A DNA stretch of 30,448 nt from Anaerolineae bacterium (GTDB lineage: Bacteria > Chloroflexota > Anaerolineae > B4-G1): assembly GCA_016783285.1 (NCBI GenBank), contig JADHWW010000014.1:1-30448 (forward strand). The letters are read 5' to 3'. Shown piece after piece: positions 1-7,264 of this stretch (the stretch's first letter is position 1; each line of letters begins with the position of its first letter). The notes under the pieces were generated by a model. It had not been told where the DNA came from, made no database searches, and saw only the letters and a list, made by a program, of their open reading frames with translations. Position numbers and translations under genes: made by a program.

Positions 1-2
1 TT

Positions 3-437
3 GCGCTGGGGCGCACCAGATATACTTTGCAAGAGATTCAGCGCCACCTGATTGACTTTATCGGTACCTATACTTTCGAAGAGTTGTGCCGTGAATGGAT
101 CAGCGTGCAGGGAGACGCCGGCCGGCTGCCGTTTGTGCCGGAGCGAGCCGGGAGCCACTGGGCGCGAGATAGCCAGGTGGACGTGGTGGCGATCAACTGG
201 ATGGACAAGGCGATTTTGCTGGGAGAGGCAAAGTGGTCACGCGATCCCGTGGGACGCAACGTGGTCGTGAAACTGGTGGAGAAGAGTGAAAAGGTCGTGC
301 CCGTAGGACAAGTTGCCAACTTGTCCTACCTGGAATGGAATTGTCAACGGCGAGGTTTACGATCCCCAAAACGGGATCAACGGCCAAGTGCGCGACTTGT
401 GGATCGAGGACGGCAAAATCGTTTCCTGCGAGCGTAG
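3..437 (+). pseudogene. C-terminal part of a DUF234-type AAA ATPase, 5' end outside window, 3' end apparently truncated
   Basis: The frame is open from the first bases of the window, so the N-terminal part lies upstream. The visible piece has the features of the DUF234 nuclease-like C-terminal domain found on archaeal-type AAA ATPases: FEELCREW, then DVVAINW and GEAKW, resembling the D...ExK core of a PD-(D/E)XK fold. These ATPases are common stand-alone accessory genes of unclear role. Homology appears to stop near position 300, exactly where a perfect palindrome begins (303-329). The remaining 36 codons to the stop at 437 read through the palindrome and through an unrelated gene fragment, and look arginine-rich and non-native. 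I infer the 3' end was lost by deletion or recombination at the palindrome. Confidence 0.6.
303..329. repeat. Perfect 27-bp palindrome (13-bp arms, 1-nt loop)
   Basis: GTAGGACAAGTTG pairs perfectly with CAACTTGTCCTAC around a single C. It lies exactly at the border between the ATPase remnant and the FmdA-like fragment. It resembles in design, though not base for base, the hairpins of the 79-bp tandem repeats at 24521-24786. Confidence 0.85.
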
Positions 438-678
438 TAGCGACTTTAGTCGCTCCGCGGAGATCATTGACGCCACAGGTCTGGTGGTCATGCCCGGCGG
501 GGTTGACATCCACTGCCACGTCGCAGGCGGCAAGGTGAATGCAGGGCGCAAACTTCGCCCGGAGGACCATCGCGAACATGTCCGTGCTCGGGGAACGTCT
601 ACCCGCTCAGGGTCAGGCTACTCTGTGCCCTCCACTTACCTGACCGGCTACCTCTGCAGTATCGCCTGCACCGGTTGA
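331..678 (+). pseudogene. N-terminal fragment resembling formylmethanofuran dehydrogenase subunit A (amidohydrolase)
   Basis: The reading frame from about 331 gives NGEVYDPQNGINGQVRDL, IEDGKIV, VVMPGGVDIHCHVAGGKVN and GRKLRPED, then SGSGYSVPSTYLTGY. This order is the N-terminus of FmdA/FwdA/FhcA proteins, zinc amidohydrolases that work with methanofuran-type C1 carriers. HxH metal ligands are present (HCH). The family is over 500 residues long; here only about 110 remain before a stop at 678, and no credible start codon or ribosome site precedes it because the palindrome at 303-329 sits directly upstream. A short 16-bp palindrome (439-454) lies inside the frame. I read it as a dead fragment; a functional copy could exist elsewhere in the genome. 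Confidence 0.6.
439..454. repeat. Short palindrome (7-bp arms) inside the FmdA-like fragment
   Basis: AGCGACT and AGTCGCT flank a TT loop. It encodes part of an SSDFSRSAE stretch that looks inserted between the conserved IEDGKIV and IIDATG segments of the amidohydrolase fragment. Confidence 0.6.
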
Positions 679-721
679 CCGGCAACAAGTGGCTCAACGA
701 CGACGTGGAGGGGGAGGGGGG

Positions 722-928
722 AAGTTTGTGTGGGCGGGCTACACCGGCGGGCCACGCTACGCACTGGGGCACGAATTGGTGGGCGAGGTGGTGGCGGCCG
801 GCGAAGGCGCCCGCTGGCGAGTCGGCGACCGGGTGACAGCCACGTCTCCCTTCGAGGAGACGCCCGAAGCGATTACGTATGCGATGAACCAGGTGGGGTT
901 AAAGACCGTCGTCGTGTTCGAGGCGTGA
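722..928 (+). pseudogene. Internally deleted zinc-type alcohol dehydrogenase fragment
   Basis: The frame reads GHELVGEVVAAGEG and WRVGDRV, the typical N-terminal catalytic-domain signature of zinc-dependent medium-chain dehydrogenases, with the zinc-ligand-type GHE motif. It then jumps directly to TPEAITYAMNQVGLKTVVVFEA, which resembles the last 20 or so residues of the same family. About 250 residues, including the whole nucleotide-binding domain, are missing between these parts. The remnant stays in frame and ends at its own stop codon at 926-928, a few bases before the next gene. It cannot be an active dehydrogenase. Confidence 0.6.
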
Positions 929-931
929 AAC

Positions 932-1855
932 GTGATTCGCAATTCGCAATTCGCAATTCAAAATTCCTCTCGTCTGGGAGCCATTGCCCAAGGCCTCCTG
1001 GTCTGCGTCATCTGGGCCTCCTCCTTCGTCCTCGTCAAGATGGGGCTGGCCTGCCTGAAACCACTGACCCTGGCCGGGCTGCGGTATTTCACCGCCTTCC
1101 TGCTGCTCCTGCCCTTGATGGTTCGTAATGGAGGACTGCGGCGCGATCCGGCTCCAGGGCACTGGGGCCGCCTCTTCCTCATCGGCCTGTGCGCCTATGC
1201 CATCGGTAACGGCACTCTCTTCTGGGGGCTACAATACCTGCCGGCTACTACCGGCTCCTTTTTGCTCGGCCTCGTCCCAGTTCCGATTCTCTTTCTGGGA
1301 ATCCTGTGCTTGAAGGAAATGCCGTCCGCATGGCAGGTCGTGGGACTCTTGATCAGCCTGGCAGGGGGATGGCTCTTCTTCTCACCTGGCCTGGGCGCCG
1401 GCGAGCCGCTGGTTGTGGGCGTCGTGGGAGTCGGCCTTTTGGGCTTTGCCGTCTTTGGCGTCCTGGGGCGCGAGGTGGCCAAAGCTCAACAGGTGCAGAC
1501 TGTCGCCCTGACCGCCATCCCGCTGGGTTTTGGCGGGGGACTCCTTTTGCTCCTGGCTCTCGTCGTGGAGGGACTGCCCGACTTTTCGCTGGCGGGCCTG
1601 GTCATCGTCCTGTGGCTGGCAGCGATCAACACTGCCCTGGCCTACATGCTGTACAATCACGCTCTGCGAACGCTGACGGCCCTGGAGATGAACGTCTTGC
1701 TCAACTTGTCGCCATTGGGAACGGCGCTCCTGGCCGCCCTGCTCTTGCACGAGCAGATGGTTCCCGTTCAGATACTTGGCATGATCATCGTCATTCTGGG
1801 CGTGAGTGCCGTTCAATGGGGAGGACGGGGAACAGGCGAGACAGAAAGGATATGA
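932..1855 (+). CDS. EamA/DMT-family permease (10 TM)
   Basis: A very hydrophobic 307-residue protein with about ten membrane segments in two similar halves, as in EamA (drug/metabolite transporter) exporters. The first half begins GLLVCVIWASSFVLVK and contains AGLRYF and LQYLPATTGSFLL; the second half contains LAAINTALAYMLYNHAL and LLNLSPLGTALLAALLLHE, typical second-repeat motifs. Substrate cannot be told from sequence. The only plausible start is GTG at 932, which lies at the edge of a heptanucleotide repeat (935-966), so the first 11 residues (IRNSQFAIQNS) are repeat-encoded and probably not ancestral. It ends 4 bases before the aldolase ATG at 1860, so the two are likely translated from one mRNA. 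Confidence 0.85.
   Translation: MIRNSQFAIQNSSRLGAIAQGLLVCVIWASSFVLVKMGLACLKPLTLAGLRYFTAFLLLLPLMVRNGGLRRDPAPGHWGRLFLIGLCAYAIGNGTLFWGLQYLPATTGSFLLGLVPVPILFLGILCLKEMPSAWQVVGLLISLAGGWLFFSPGLGAGEPLVVGVVGVGLLGFAVFGVLGREVAKAQQVQTVALTAIPLGFGGGLLLLLALVVEGLPDFSLAGLVIVLWLAAINTALAYMLYNHALRTLTALEMNVLLNLSPLGTALLAALLLHEQMVPVQILGMIIVILGVSAVQWGGRGTGETERI
935..966. repeat. Heptanucleotide tandem repeat (AATTCGC)n at a start codon
   Basis: ATTCGCA is repeated about three times with a degenerate fourth unit. It lies within the first codons of the EamA permease gene. It is similar in style to short tandemly repeated repetitive (STRR) heptamers known from filamentous cyanobacteria. Confidence 0.8.
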
Positions 1856-1859
1856 AACT

Positions 1860-2672
1860 ATGAACAAGTCACACGCACGTCACATCTTTGCCGCCGATGG
1901 CCGCACGGTCATCGTGGCGCTGGATCACGCCGCCTACTTTGGCCCGATGGCGGGGCTAGAGCGGCCCGGAGAGATGCTGCGAACCATCGTGGAGGCCGGC
2001 GCCGACGCGGTGCTGACCACGGCCGGCGTCGTCGCCCGCTTTGGCGACTGCCTGGGCCGCGCCGGGCTCATCCTGCGGGCCGACGGCGGCTCCACAGTGC
2101 GCGACCCGCAGCCGGCCGGCCTGCGTCAGGTCGTCTCCGTCGAGCGGGCGCTGCGGTTGGGGGCCAACGCCCTGGCCTGCATGGGTATGATCGGCTTCCC
2201 CGACGAGTCGGCCTCCCTGCGCGTGCTCGCTGGCCTGGCCAACGATTGCAACCGGTGGGGGCTGCTCCTCCTGGCAGAGATGCTGGTGCAAGGGCGCGAT
2301 GGGGAAAAGCCCACCGCCGAGGACGTCGCCTTCGCCGCCCGCGTGGGCGTCGAGATGGGGGCTGATTTCATCAAGACCTTGTACATCGGCCCGCCGGAGA
2401 CATACCGGGCAGTCACCGAGACCTGCTACGCGCCGGTCGTCGTACTAGGTGGAGAAAAGGCCACCGCCGACCGGGGAGTGCTGGAGGCAGTGGCGGGGGC
2501 GCTGGAAGCGGGCGCGGCCGGCGTCGCCATCGGGCGTAACGTCTGGCAGCACCCCGACCCGGCCGGGATGGTGCGGGCGCTGGTGGCGTTGGTGCATGTG
2601 CGCGCGACGGTGGATGAGGCGATGGGGAAATTGGAGAGGACTAGGGGTGAGGGCCTCGTTATATCGAGATGA
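1860..2672 (+). CDS. DhnA/FbaB/LsrF-type class I aldolase
   Basis: The 270-residue length and motif order fit the DeoC-like class I aldolases (FbaB, LsrF, ADH synthase). VIVALDHAAYFGP near residue 20 is the N-terminal phosphate/substrate loop. GADFIKTLYIG near residue 170 carries the lysine expected to form the Schiff base. VVVLGGEK and GVAIGRNVWQH near the C-terminus are the phosphate-binding loops. The reaction is therefore likely a reversible aldol cleavage of a phosphorylated sugar, but fructose-bisphosphate aldolase, LsrF thiolase and ADH-synthase activities share these motifs and cannot be separated here. ATG at 1860 was chosen because the conserved region starts right after it and it follows the permease stop by 4 bases. 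Confidence 0.85.
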   Translation: MNKSHARHIFAADGRTVIVALDHAAYFGPMAGLERPGEMLRTIVEAGADAVLTTAGVVARFGDCLGRAGLILRADGGSTVRDPQPAGLRQVVSVERALRLGANALACMGMIGFPDESASLRVLAGLANDCNRWGLLLLAEMLVQGRDGEKPTAEDVAFAARVGVEMGADFIKTLYIGPPETYRAVTETCYAPVVVLGGEKATADRGVLEAVAGALEAGAAGVAIGRNVWQHPDPAGMVRALVALVHVRATVDEAMGKLERTRGEGLVISR

Positions 2673-2686
2673 TACCCGGTGCGCCC

Positions 2687-3799
2687 CTACCGCGCTAGAA
2701 CCCTCCGGTAGATAGCCAAAGTCTGGCGGGCAGTCTCTTCCCAGGTGAAGCGCGCCGCCTGCGCCAGCCCCAATTCCCGCATCTGCACTCGTAGCGGTTC
2801 CTCCGTCAGCACGCGGGCCAGCGCCTGGGCAATGTTACCCGGATCGTCCGGATTCACCAGCAGTCCCGCCTCCCCCACCACCTCCGGCAGCGAGGCCCGC
2901 TCGGCGACGACGACCGGTGTGCCACAGGCCATCGCCTCCAACGCCGGCAGCCCGAACCCCTCGTAGAACGACGGCATCGTCAGCACACTGGCAGCGTTGT
3001 ACAGCCCCGGCAGGTCGGCGTCTGGCACGCCGTGGAGGAGGCACACCCCCTCGGTCAGATGCAGCGCCTCGATGCGCTCAAACACCTCGTCGTATAGCCA
3101 GCCCTTGCCGCCGACCAGCACCAGCGGCGCGGTCGTCACCTCCGCGTCGAGAAGGTAGCGATAGGCCTGCAACAAACCCGGCAGATTTTTGCGCGGCTCC
3201 AGCGTCCCCACAAAGAGCAAGAACCGGCCGGGCTGCAGGCCGTATCGCGTAGCGACTTGCCCGACCTCTGTTCCCGGCAATGGGCGGAAGGTCGAATCGG
3301 CAGCCAGGTGCACGACCGAGACTTTCTCCGAGGGCACAGCCAGCAGCGAGGTCAGATCGGATTTGGTGGCGTGTGAATCGGCCAGGATGTGATCGGCACG
3401 GCGCACTACCCACTCGATCTGCTGGTTGTAGTAGCGGTGGCTTTCGGGAGTGAGGAACTGCGGGTAATAGAGGAAATTCAGGTCGTGGATGGTGAGCACC
3501 GACCGGCTTACCCCTCCGACAGGCGGGACGAAACCGGGGCTGTGCAGCAGATCAAGTCCCAGTCGCGCCACTTCCACCCCCAGCGCCCACCGCTCCAGCC
3601 GGTGATGCGAAGGTGTCCAGCAGGCGACGGGATAAAAGTTCGGCCCTGGCAGCGGAGGGTTACGATCCTTGCGGCTGTGCAGGATGCGATAGTCCGTGTC
3701 TGCGTCGAGCGCGGCCAGTGCATCGAGTAGGTGCAGCACGTAGTTGGGGACTCCGCCCCGGGCATAGTGGACAATCCGGGCGTCAATACCAATGATCAA
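2687..3799 (-). CDS. Family 4 glycosyltransferase (GT-B fold)
   Basis: A 370-residue protein starting MIIGIDARIVHYARGGV, the usual N-terminus of GT4 mannosyl/glucosyltransferases with a glycine-rich acceptor loop. The C-terminal nucleotide-sugar domain has FVGTLEPRKN (start of the donor domain) and EGFGLPALEAMACGTPVV, the E-x7-E motif that binds the donor. It likely adds a sugar to a cell-surface glycan or lipid at the inner face of the membrane; donor and acceptor are unknown. I place the start at TTG 3799 rather than further upstream because conserved sequence begins there and because a strong promoter (TTGACA-16-TATAAT, 3810-3837) leaves only about 4 nt of leader. It converges with the aldolase gene. 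Confidence 0.9.
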   Translation of the reverse strand: MIIGIDARIVHYARGGVPNYVLHLLDALAALDADTDYRILHSRKDRNPPLPGPNFYPVACWTPSHHRLERWALGVEVARLGLDLLHSPGFVPPVGGVSRSVLTIHDLNFLYYPQFLTPESHRYYNQQIEWVVRRADHILADSHATKSDLTSLLAVPSEKVSVVHLAADSTFRPLPGTEVGQVATRYGLQPGRFLLFVGTLEPRKNLPGLLQAYRYLLDAEVTTAPLVLVGGKGWLYDEVFERIEALHLTEGVCLLHGVPDADLPGLYNAASVLTMPSFYEGFGLPALEAMACGTPVVVAERASLPEVVGEAGLLVNPDDPGNIAQALARVLTEEPLRVQMRELGLAQAARFTWEETARQTLAIYRRVLAR

Positions 3800-3809
3800 T
3801 CTAACGGCT

Positions 3810-3837
3810 ATTATAGCGGCCCGTGGCAAACTGTCAA
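3810..3837 (-). promoter_or_regulatory. Consensus sigma-70 promoter for the glycosyltransferase
   Basis: On the minus strand TTGACA (3837-3832), a 16-bp spacer and TATAAT (3815-3810) are perfect hexamers. The predicted transcription start near 3803 is only about 4 nt before the TTG codon at 3799, and no Shine-Dalgarno sequence fits between. Confidence 0.8.
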
Positions 3838-3840
3838 CCG

Positions 3841-3869
3841 TTGCCTGCGAGGGGAAATGATGTTATAAT
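3841..3869 (+). promoter_or_regulatory. Promoter of the coiled-coil protein gene, divergent from the glycosyltransferase promoter
   Basis: TTGCCT (3841-3846), a 17-bp spacer and TATAAT (3864-3869). It is back to back with the minus-strand promoter at 3810-3837, so the two -35 boxes are 3 bp apart and the promoters may compete. The transcript carries an AGGGGG ribosome site at 3885-3890. Confidence 0.75.
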
Positions 3870-3894
3870 CAACCCAACCTACACAGGGGGTGTG

Positions 3895-5109
3895 ATGATG
3901 GCGACGAATGTGACACAGGCAATGAACGTGACCCAGGCGATGCAGACGCTCAAGTGGCTGGATGAGGAGCGCCGCAAGGACAAGGCCGAGGTCGCCGCGC
4001 TGCAGGAACGAATACAGGAACAGGAACGGCAACTGGCCCAGCAGTCCGCTCAGATGCAGGAATTACGAACATCGTTGGCGGGCGTCCAGGGAGTTTTGTC
4101 TCAAGTGGACGAGTTCGAGCAAGTAATCTCGAACTATAAGGCCGAATTGATCTTTCGCATGGATCGGAATGAGGAAGTGCGGAGGAAAGAACAGACCGAA
4201 GCCGATCGGCTGCGCCGGATCGAGCACGAGGCTCTAGTCAGCCACCTGAACCGGCTGGAGAGAGAATTGCGCGTCCTGCCTCGCTACGACGAAGAGTTGA
4301 GCGCCCGTCTGGCCGAGGAGCAGCGATTGAGTGAAAACCTCCAATACGTGGAGGTTGCCGTGGCTGACCTCGGCAAGCGGATCCAAGACCCGGAAAAGGC
4401 CGTCGTCTATCTGGAGGAGCAGCGCCGCGCCGATGCCCGCCGCATCGTCGAGGTGGAGAGCGATATTCCAGAGTTGCGCCAGCGGATCGAAGCCTTGTCC
4501 ACAAAGTTCCCGCTCCTGGAGGAGGCCATCCAGAAGCAAAGACCCCGCATTGAGCAGGCTATCCAGGAGACGAAAAAGTACGAGAAACCCATCGAAGAAC
4601 TGCGCATCTCGGACTTTCAACGCGAACAGAAAATGCAGCAATATCTGGACCAGGGCGAGGAGGTGGTCCAGGAATTGGAGCGGGTACGGACGCAAACGCA
4701 AGGCTTCTTTGAGCAGCAGCAACAGGTCAAGCGGTCCCTCAGTGCTCTGGAAAAGTTCAAGGTGCGCATAGAGAGACGCCAGGACGAGATGGCCGAAAGG
4801 CAGCGTGTGGCCGAAGAACACATTGAGCAGCAGTGGAAAGAGTGGCAGACGGCACGGTTAAAGGCGCGAAAAAAGCAAGCGGTAATAGTTGAAGAGCGCT
4901 GGCGACAACAAGGGCGGACCAACGACGAGCACCTCAAGCGCCTGGATGCGCTGCCCCCGGTCATTAAACTACATCGTGCTCAATTGGATGCTCTCTGGGA
5001 GGCCCACCGCGCCGAAGCCACCAGTCTGCTCAAGGCCATCCAGGATGTACACGAGGCCTTTATCGCGCCGATTGACGAGCAACTGGCAATTTTGCACCGC
5101 GAACAATAG
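3895..5109 (+). CDS. Long coiled-coil protein of unknown function
   Basis: A 404-residue protein that is almost entirely heptad-patterned and rich in Glu, Gln, Arg and Lys, with segments such as LQERIQEQERQLAQQ and LEKFKVRIERRQDEM. No signal peptide, membrane segment or enzyme motif is visible, so it is expected to be a cytoplasmic, elongated, probably dimeric structural or scaffold protein. Two adjacent ATG codons (3895 and 3898) follow an AGGGGG ribosome site. The N-terminus has a small duplicated motif, VTQAM-NVTQAM. It has its own promoter and a terminator-like hairpin downstream (5166-5199), so it seems to be a single-gene unit. I do not recognise a named family; function unknown. Confidence 0.75.
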   Translation: MMATNVTQAMNVTQAMQTLKWLDEERRKDKAEVAALQERIQEQERQLAQQSAQMQELRTSLAGVQGVLSQVDEFEQVISNYKAELIFRMDRNEEVRRKEQTEADRLRRIEHEALVSHLNRLERELRVLPRYDEELSARLAEEQRLSENLQYVEVAVADLGKRIQDPEKAVVYLEEQRRADARRIVEVESDIPELRQRIEALSTKFPLLEEAIQKQRPRIEQAIQETKKYEKPIEELRISDFQREQKMQQYLDQGEEVVQELERVRTQTQGFFEQQQQVKRSLSALEKFKVRIERRQDEMAERQRVAEEHIEQQWKEWQTARLKARKKQAVIVEERWRQQGRTNDEHLKRLDALPPVIKLHRAQLDALWEAHRAEATSLLKAIQDVHEAFIAPIDEQLAILHREQ

Positions 5110-5116
5110 GAGGAGT

Positions 5117-5151
5117 GATTTAAGATTTGTTGATTTGAGATTGACGGATTT
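5117..5151. repeat. AT-rich 35-bp dispersed repeat, copy 1
   Basis: The reverse complement of this stretch matches 9273-9307 at 34 of 35 bases. A more diverged inverted relative lies at 5228-5263, so two copies flank the terminator upstream of selB. Confidence 0.85.
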
Positions 5152-5165
5152 ACCATAGACAGCGT

Positions 5166-5199
5166 AAAAGCACAAACAGTCAACTGTCCAGTGCTTTTT
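5166..5199 (+). terminator. Rho-independent terminator after the coiled-coil gene
   Basis: AAAAGCAC (5166-5173) pairs with GTGCTTTT (5191-5198), with an inner ACAGT/ACTGT stem and a run of five T at the 3' side. It separates the coiled-coil gene from selB. Confidence 0.7.
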
Positions 5200-5287
5200 C
5201 CCTCTCCTCACGATGTGTCGCGCAGTTTTCAAATCCCTAAATCTTCAATCCGTAAATCTTAAATTCCCCCAATAGGAGTAGGAGACG

Positions 5288-7264
5288 ATGCACGTTATCG
5301 GTACCGCCGGTCACGTAGACCACGGCAAGTCCGCCCTCGTTCACGCTCTCACCGGCATTGACCCCGACCGGCTGCGCGAGGAGAAGGAGCGGGGGCTGAC
5401 GATAGACCTGGGCTTTGCCTGGCTCACGCTGCCCAATGGCGAACCGGTCGGCATCGTGGACGTACCCGGCCACAGGGACTTTGTCGAGAACATGCTGGCG
5501 GGCATGGGAGGCATTGACGCCGCTCTCTTCGTCGTCGCCGCCGACGAGGGGGTGATGCCCCAGACTCGCGAGCACCTGGCCATCATCGACCTGCTGGGAA
5601 TCGGTACCGGGATTGTCGTCCTGACCAAAGTGGATCTGGCCGAGAGCGAGGAATGGATCGAGTTGGTCGCCGCCGACGTGTCGGAGACGCTGGAGGGGAC
5701 GGTGCTGGAGGACGCACCCATCATCCCCGTCTCCGCCCGCACGGGGCAGGGCCTGGACGAACTGCTGGTCGTGTTGCAGGAGGTACTCGCCCAGACCGAA
5801 CCCCGCCCCGACCGGGGACGGCCCCGGCTGCCGATAGACCGCGTTTTCACCATCAGCGGCTTTGGCACCGTCGTCACCGGCACTCTCACCGGCGGCTGTT
5901 TCGCGGTGGGACAGGAAGTCGAGATTCTACCCCGGGGGTTAAAGGCCCGCGTGCGCGGTCTCCAGACCCACAAGCAAAAGGTCGAACGAGCAGTGCCGGG
6001 CAGCCGCGTGGCGATGAACCTCAGCGGCGTCAGCAAGGTTGACCTCAGGCGCGGCGACGTCGTCACCACGGCCGGCTGGCTGCGGGCCACAGTGCTGGTA
6101 GACGTGCAGTTGCGTTACTTGCCCGCCATCCTTCGGCCACGCTCAGGGCAGGCCCTTCGACAGGGCTCAGGGCAAGCGCAGCGCCCGTTGCGCCACAACA
6201 CCCAACTAAAGTTCTTCGCCGGCGCGGCTGAGACGATGGCCCGTGTGCGGCTCCTGGGTCAGGACAGCCTGCCGCCGGGGCAATCTGGCTGGGCGCAGTT
6301 GCGACTCCAGGAGCCGGTAGCGCTGGTCAGAGAAGACCGCTTCATCGTCCGCCTCCCCTCGCCCCCCGCGACCGTGGGCGGGGGTGTCGTCGTGGACCCT
6401 CACCCGGGCCGCAAGCACCGCCGCTTCCGCCCCGAGGTGATAGCCCGCCTGGAGACACTGGCCCAGGGCAGCCCAGCCGAGATTTTGTTGCAGGCCCTCG
6501 AACGGCGCGGCCCCGCCCCCGTCCGCGACCTGCTCTCCGCCAGCGGCCTGGGCCAGGCGGCCCCGGAAGCGCTGGTTCAACTCTTGGACGAAGGGCAGGC
6601 TGTTGTGCTGGGTGTTCAACGGAAAGAAATCAGGCTTCGCCCTGAGGTTCAGCCCGAAGGGTTTTTAGGAAAAAACCTGGTTTCTTCACGCGCCTGGTGG
6701 TCCGCCCTGACCGATCTCATCTCCCGCGAACTCGGCGCCTATCATCAAAAATTCCCGTTGCAGGCGGGGATGGGGCGCGAGGCCCTGCGCAGTGGGCTGC
6801 GGCTGGAGGCGAAAGTGTTCAACGCGGCGTTGGCCCGCGCCGTCGCCGAGGGATTGATCGCGGACGAAGGAGCCACCGTCCGGCTGCCATCCCACACCAT
6901 CTGTCTCACCGCCGAACAGCAGCGGCAGGTAGACGCGCTATTAGCCCGCTTCCGCCGCCAGCCCTACACCACCCCCTCATTCAAGGAGAGCGTCGCCGCA
7001 GTGGGGGAGGAGGTGCTGGGCGTGCTGATCGCCCGGGGCGACCTGGTGCAAGTCTCGCCGGGGGTACTGTTCCTGCCCGAGACCTACGAGAAGATGGTGG
7101 CTCGCGTCCGCGCCCACATTGAGCGAGAGGGAAGCATCACCCTGGCCCAGACACGCGACATGTTCGAGACCAGCCGCAAGTACGCGCAGGGACTCCTGGA
7201 GCACCTGGACGAGATAGGCGTGACGAAGCGCGTGGGAGATGCGCGGGTGAAACGCGAAACGTAA
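5288..7264 (+). CDS. selB: Selenocysteine-specific elongation factor SelB
   Basis: SelB is the GTPase that brings selenocysteinyl-tRNA to UGA codons marked by a SECIS element. The 658-residue protein starts MHVIGTAGHVDHGKS (P loop), has DVPGH (G3), TKVD (G4) and SAR (G5), then the beta-barrel domains and a C-terminal domain of winged-helix repeats expected to bind SECIS RNA. The start has GGAGTAGGAGACG just upstream. Two segments do not look native: about residues 280-298, encoded by two copies of a CTTCGACAGGG-CTCAGGGC-type repeat, and about residues 449-468, encoded by a degenerate palindrome. The stop codon itself lies inside a 120-bp dispersed repeat. selA, selC and selD are not in the window. 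Its presence implies that the organism makes selenoproteins. Confidence 0.95.
   Translation: MHVIGTAGHVDHGKSALVHALTGIDPDRLREEKERGLTIDLGFAWLTLPNGEPVGIVDVPGHRDFVENMLAGMGGIDAALFVVAADEGVMPQTREHLAIIDLLGIGTGIVVLTKVDLAESEEWIELVAADVSETLEGTVLEDAPIIPVSARTGQGLDELLVVLQEVLAQTEPRPDRGRPRLPIDRVFTISGFGTVVTGTLTGGCFAVGQEVEILPRGLKARVRGLQTHKQKVERAVPGSRVAMNLSGVSKVDLRRGDVVTTAGWLRATVLVDVQLRYLPAILRPRSGQALRQGSGQAQRPLRHNTQLKFFAGAAETMARVRLLGQDSLPPGQSGWAQLRLQEPVALVREDRFIVRLPSPPATVGGGVVVDPHPGRKHRRFRPEVIARLETLAQGSPAEILLQALERRGPAPVRDLLSASGLGQAAPEALVQLLDEGQAVVLGVQRKEIRLRPEVQPEGFLGKNLVSSRAWWSALTDLISRELGAYHQKFPLQAGMGREALRSGLRLEAKVFNAALARAVAEGLIADEGATVRLPSHTICLTAEQQRQVDALLARFRRQPYTTPSFKESVAAVGEEVLGVLIARGDLVQVSPGVLFLPETYEKMVARVRAHIEREGSITLAQTRDMFETSRKYAQGLLEHLDEIGVTKRVGDARVKRET
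6128..6181. repeat. Two tandem CTTCGA...CTCAGGGC repeat units inside selB
   Basis: Copies CTTCGGCCACGCTCAGGGCA (from 6131) and CTTCGACAGGGCTCAGGGCA (from 6155) lie head to tail and keep the selB frame open. They add the low-complexity segment RPRSGQALRQGSGQAQ between LRYL and RPLRHN, which are normally adjacent in SelB. Confidence 0.75.

Noticed and set aside
5110..5287. A selenocysteine tRNA gene upstream of selB
   Set aside because: The gap contains only AT-rich repeats and a terminator hairpin; no cloverleaf or CCA-type acceptor pairing can be drawn.
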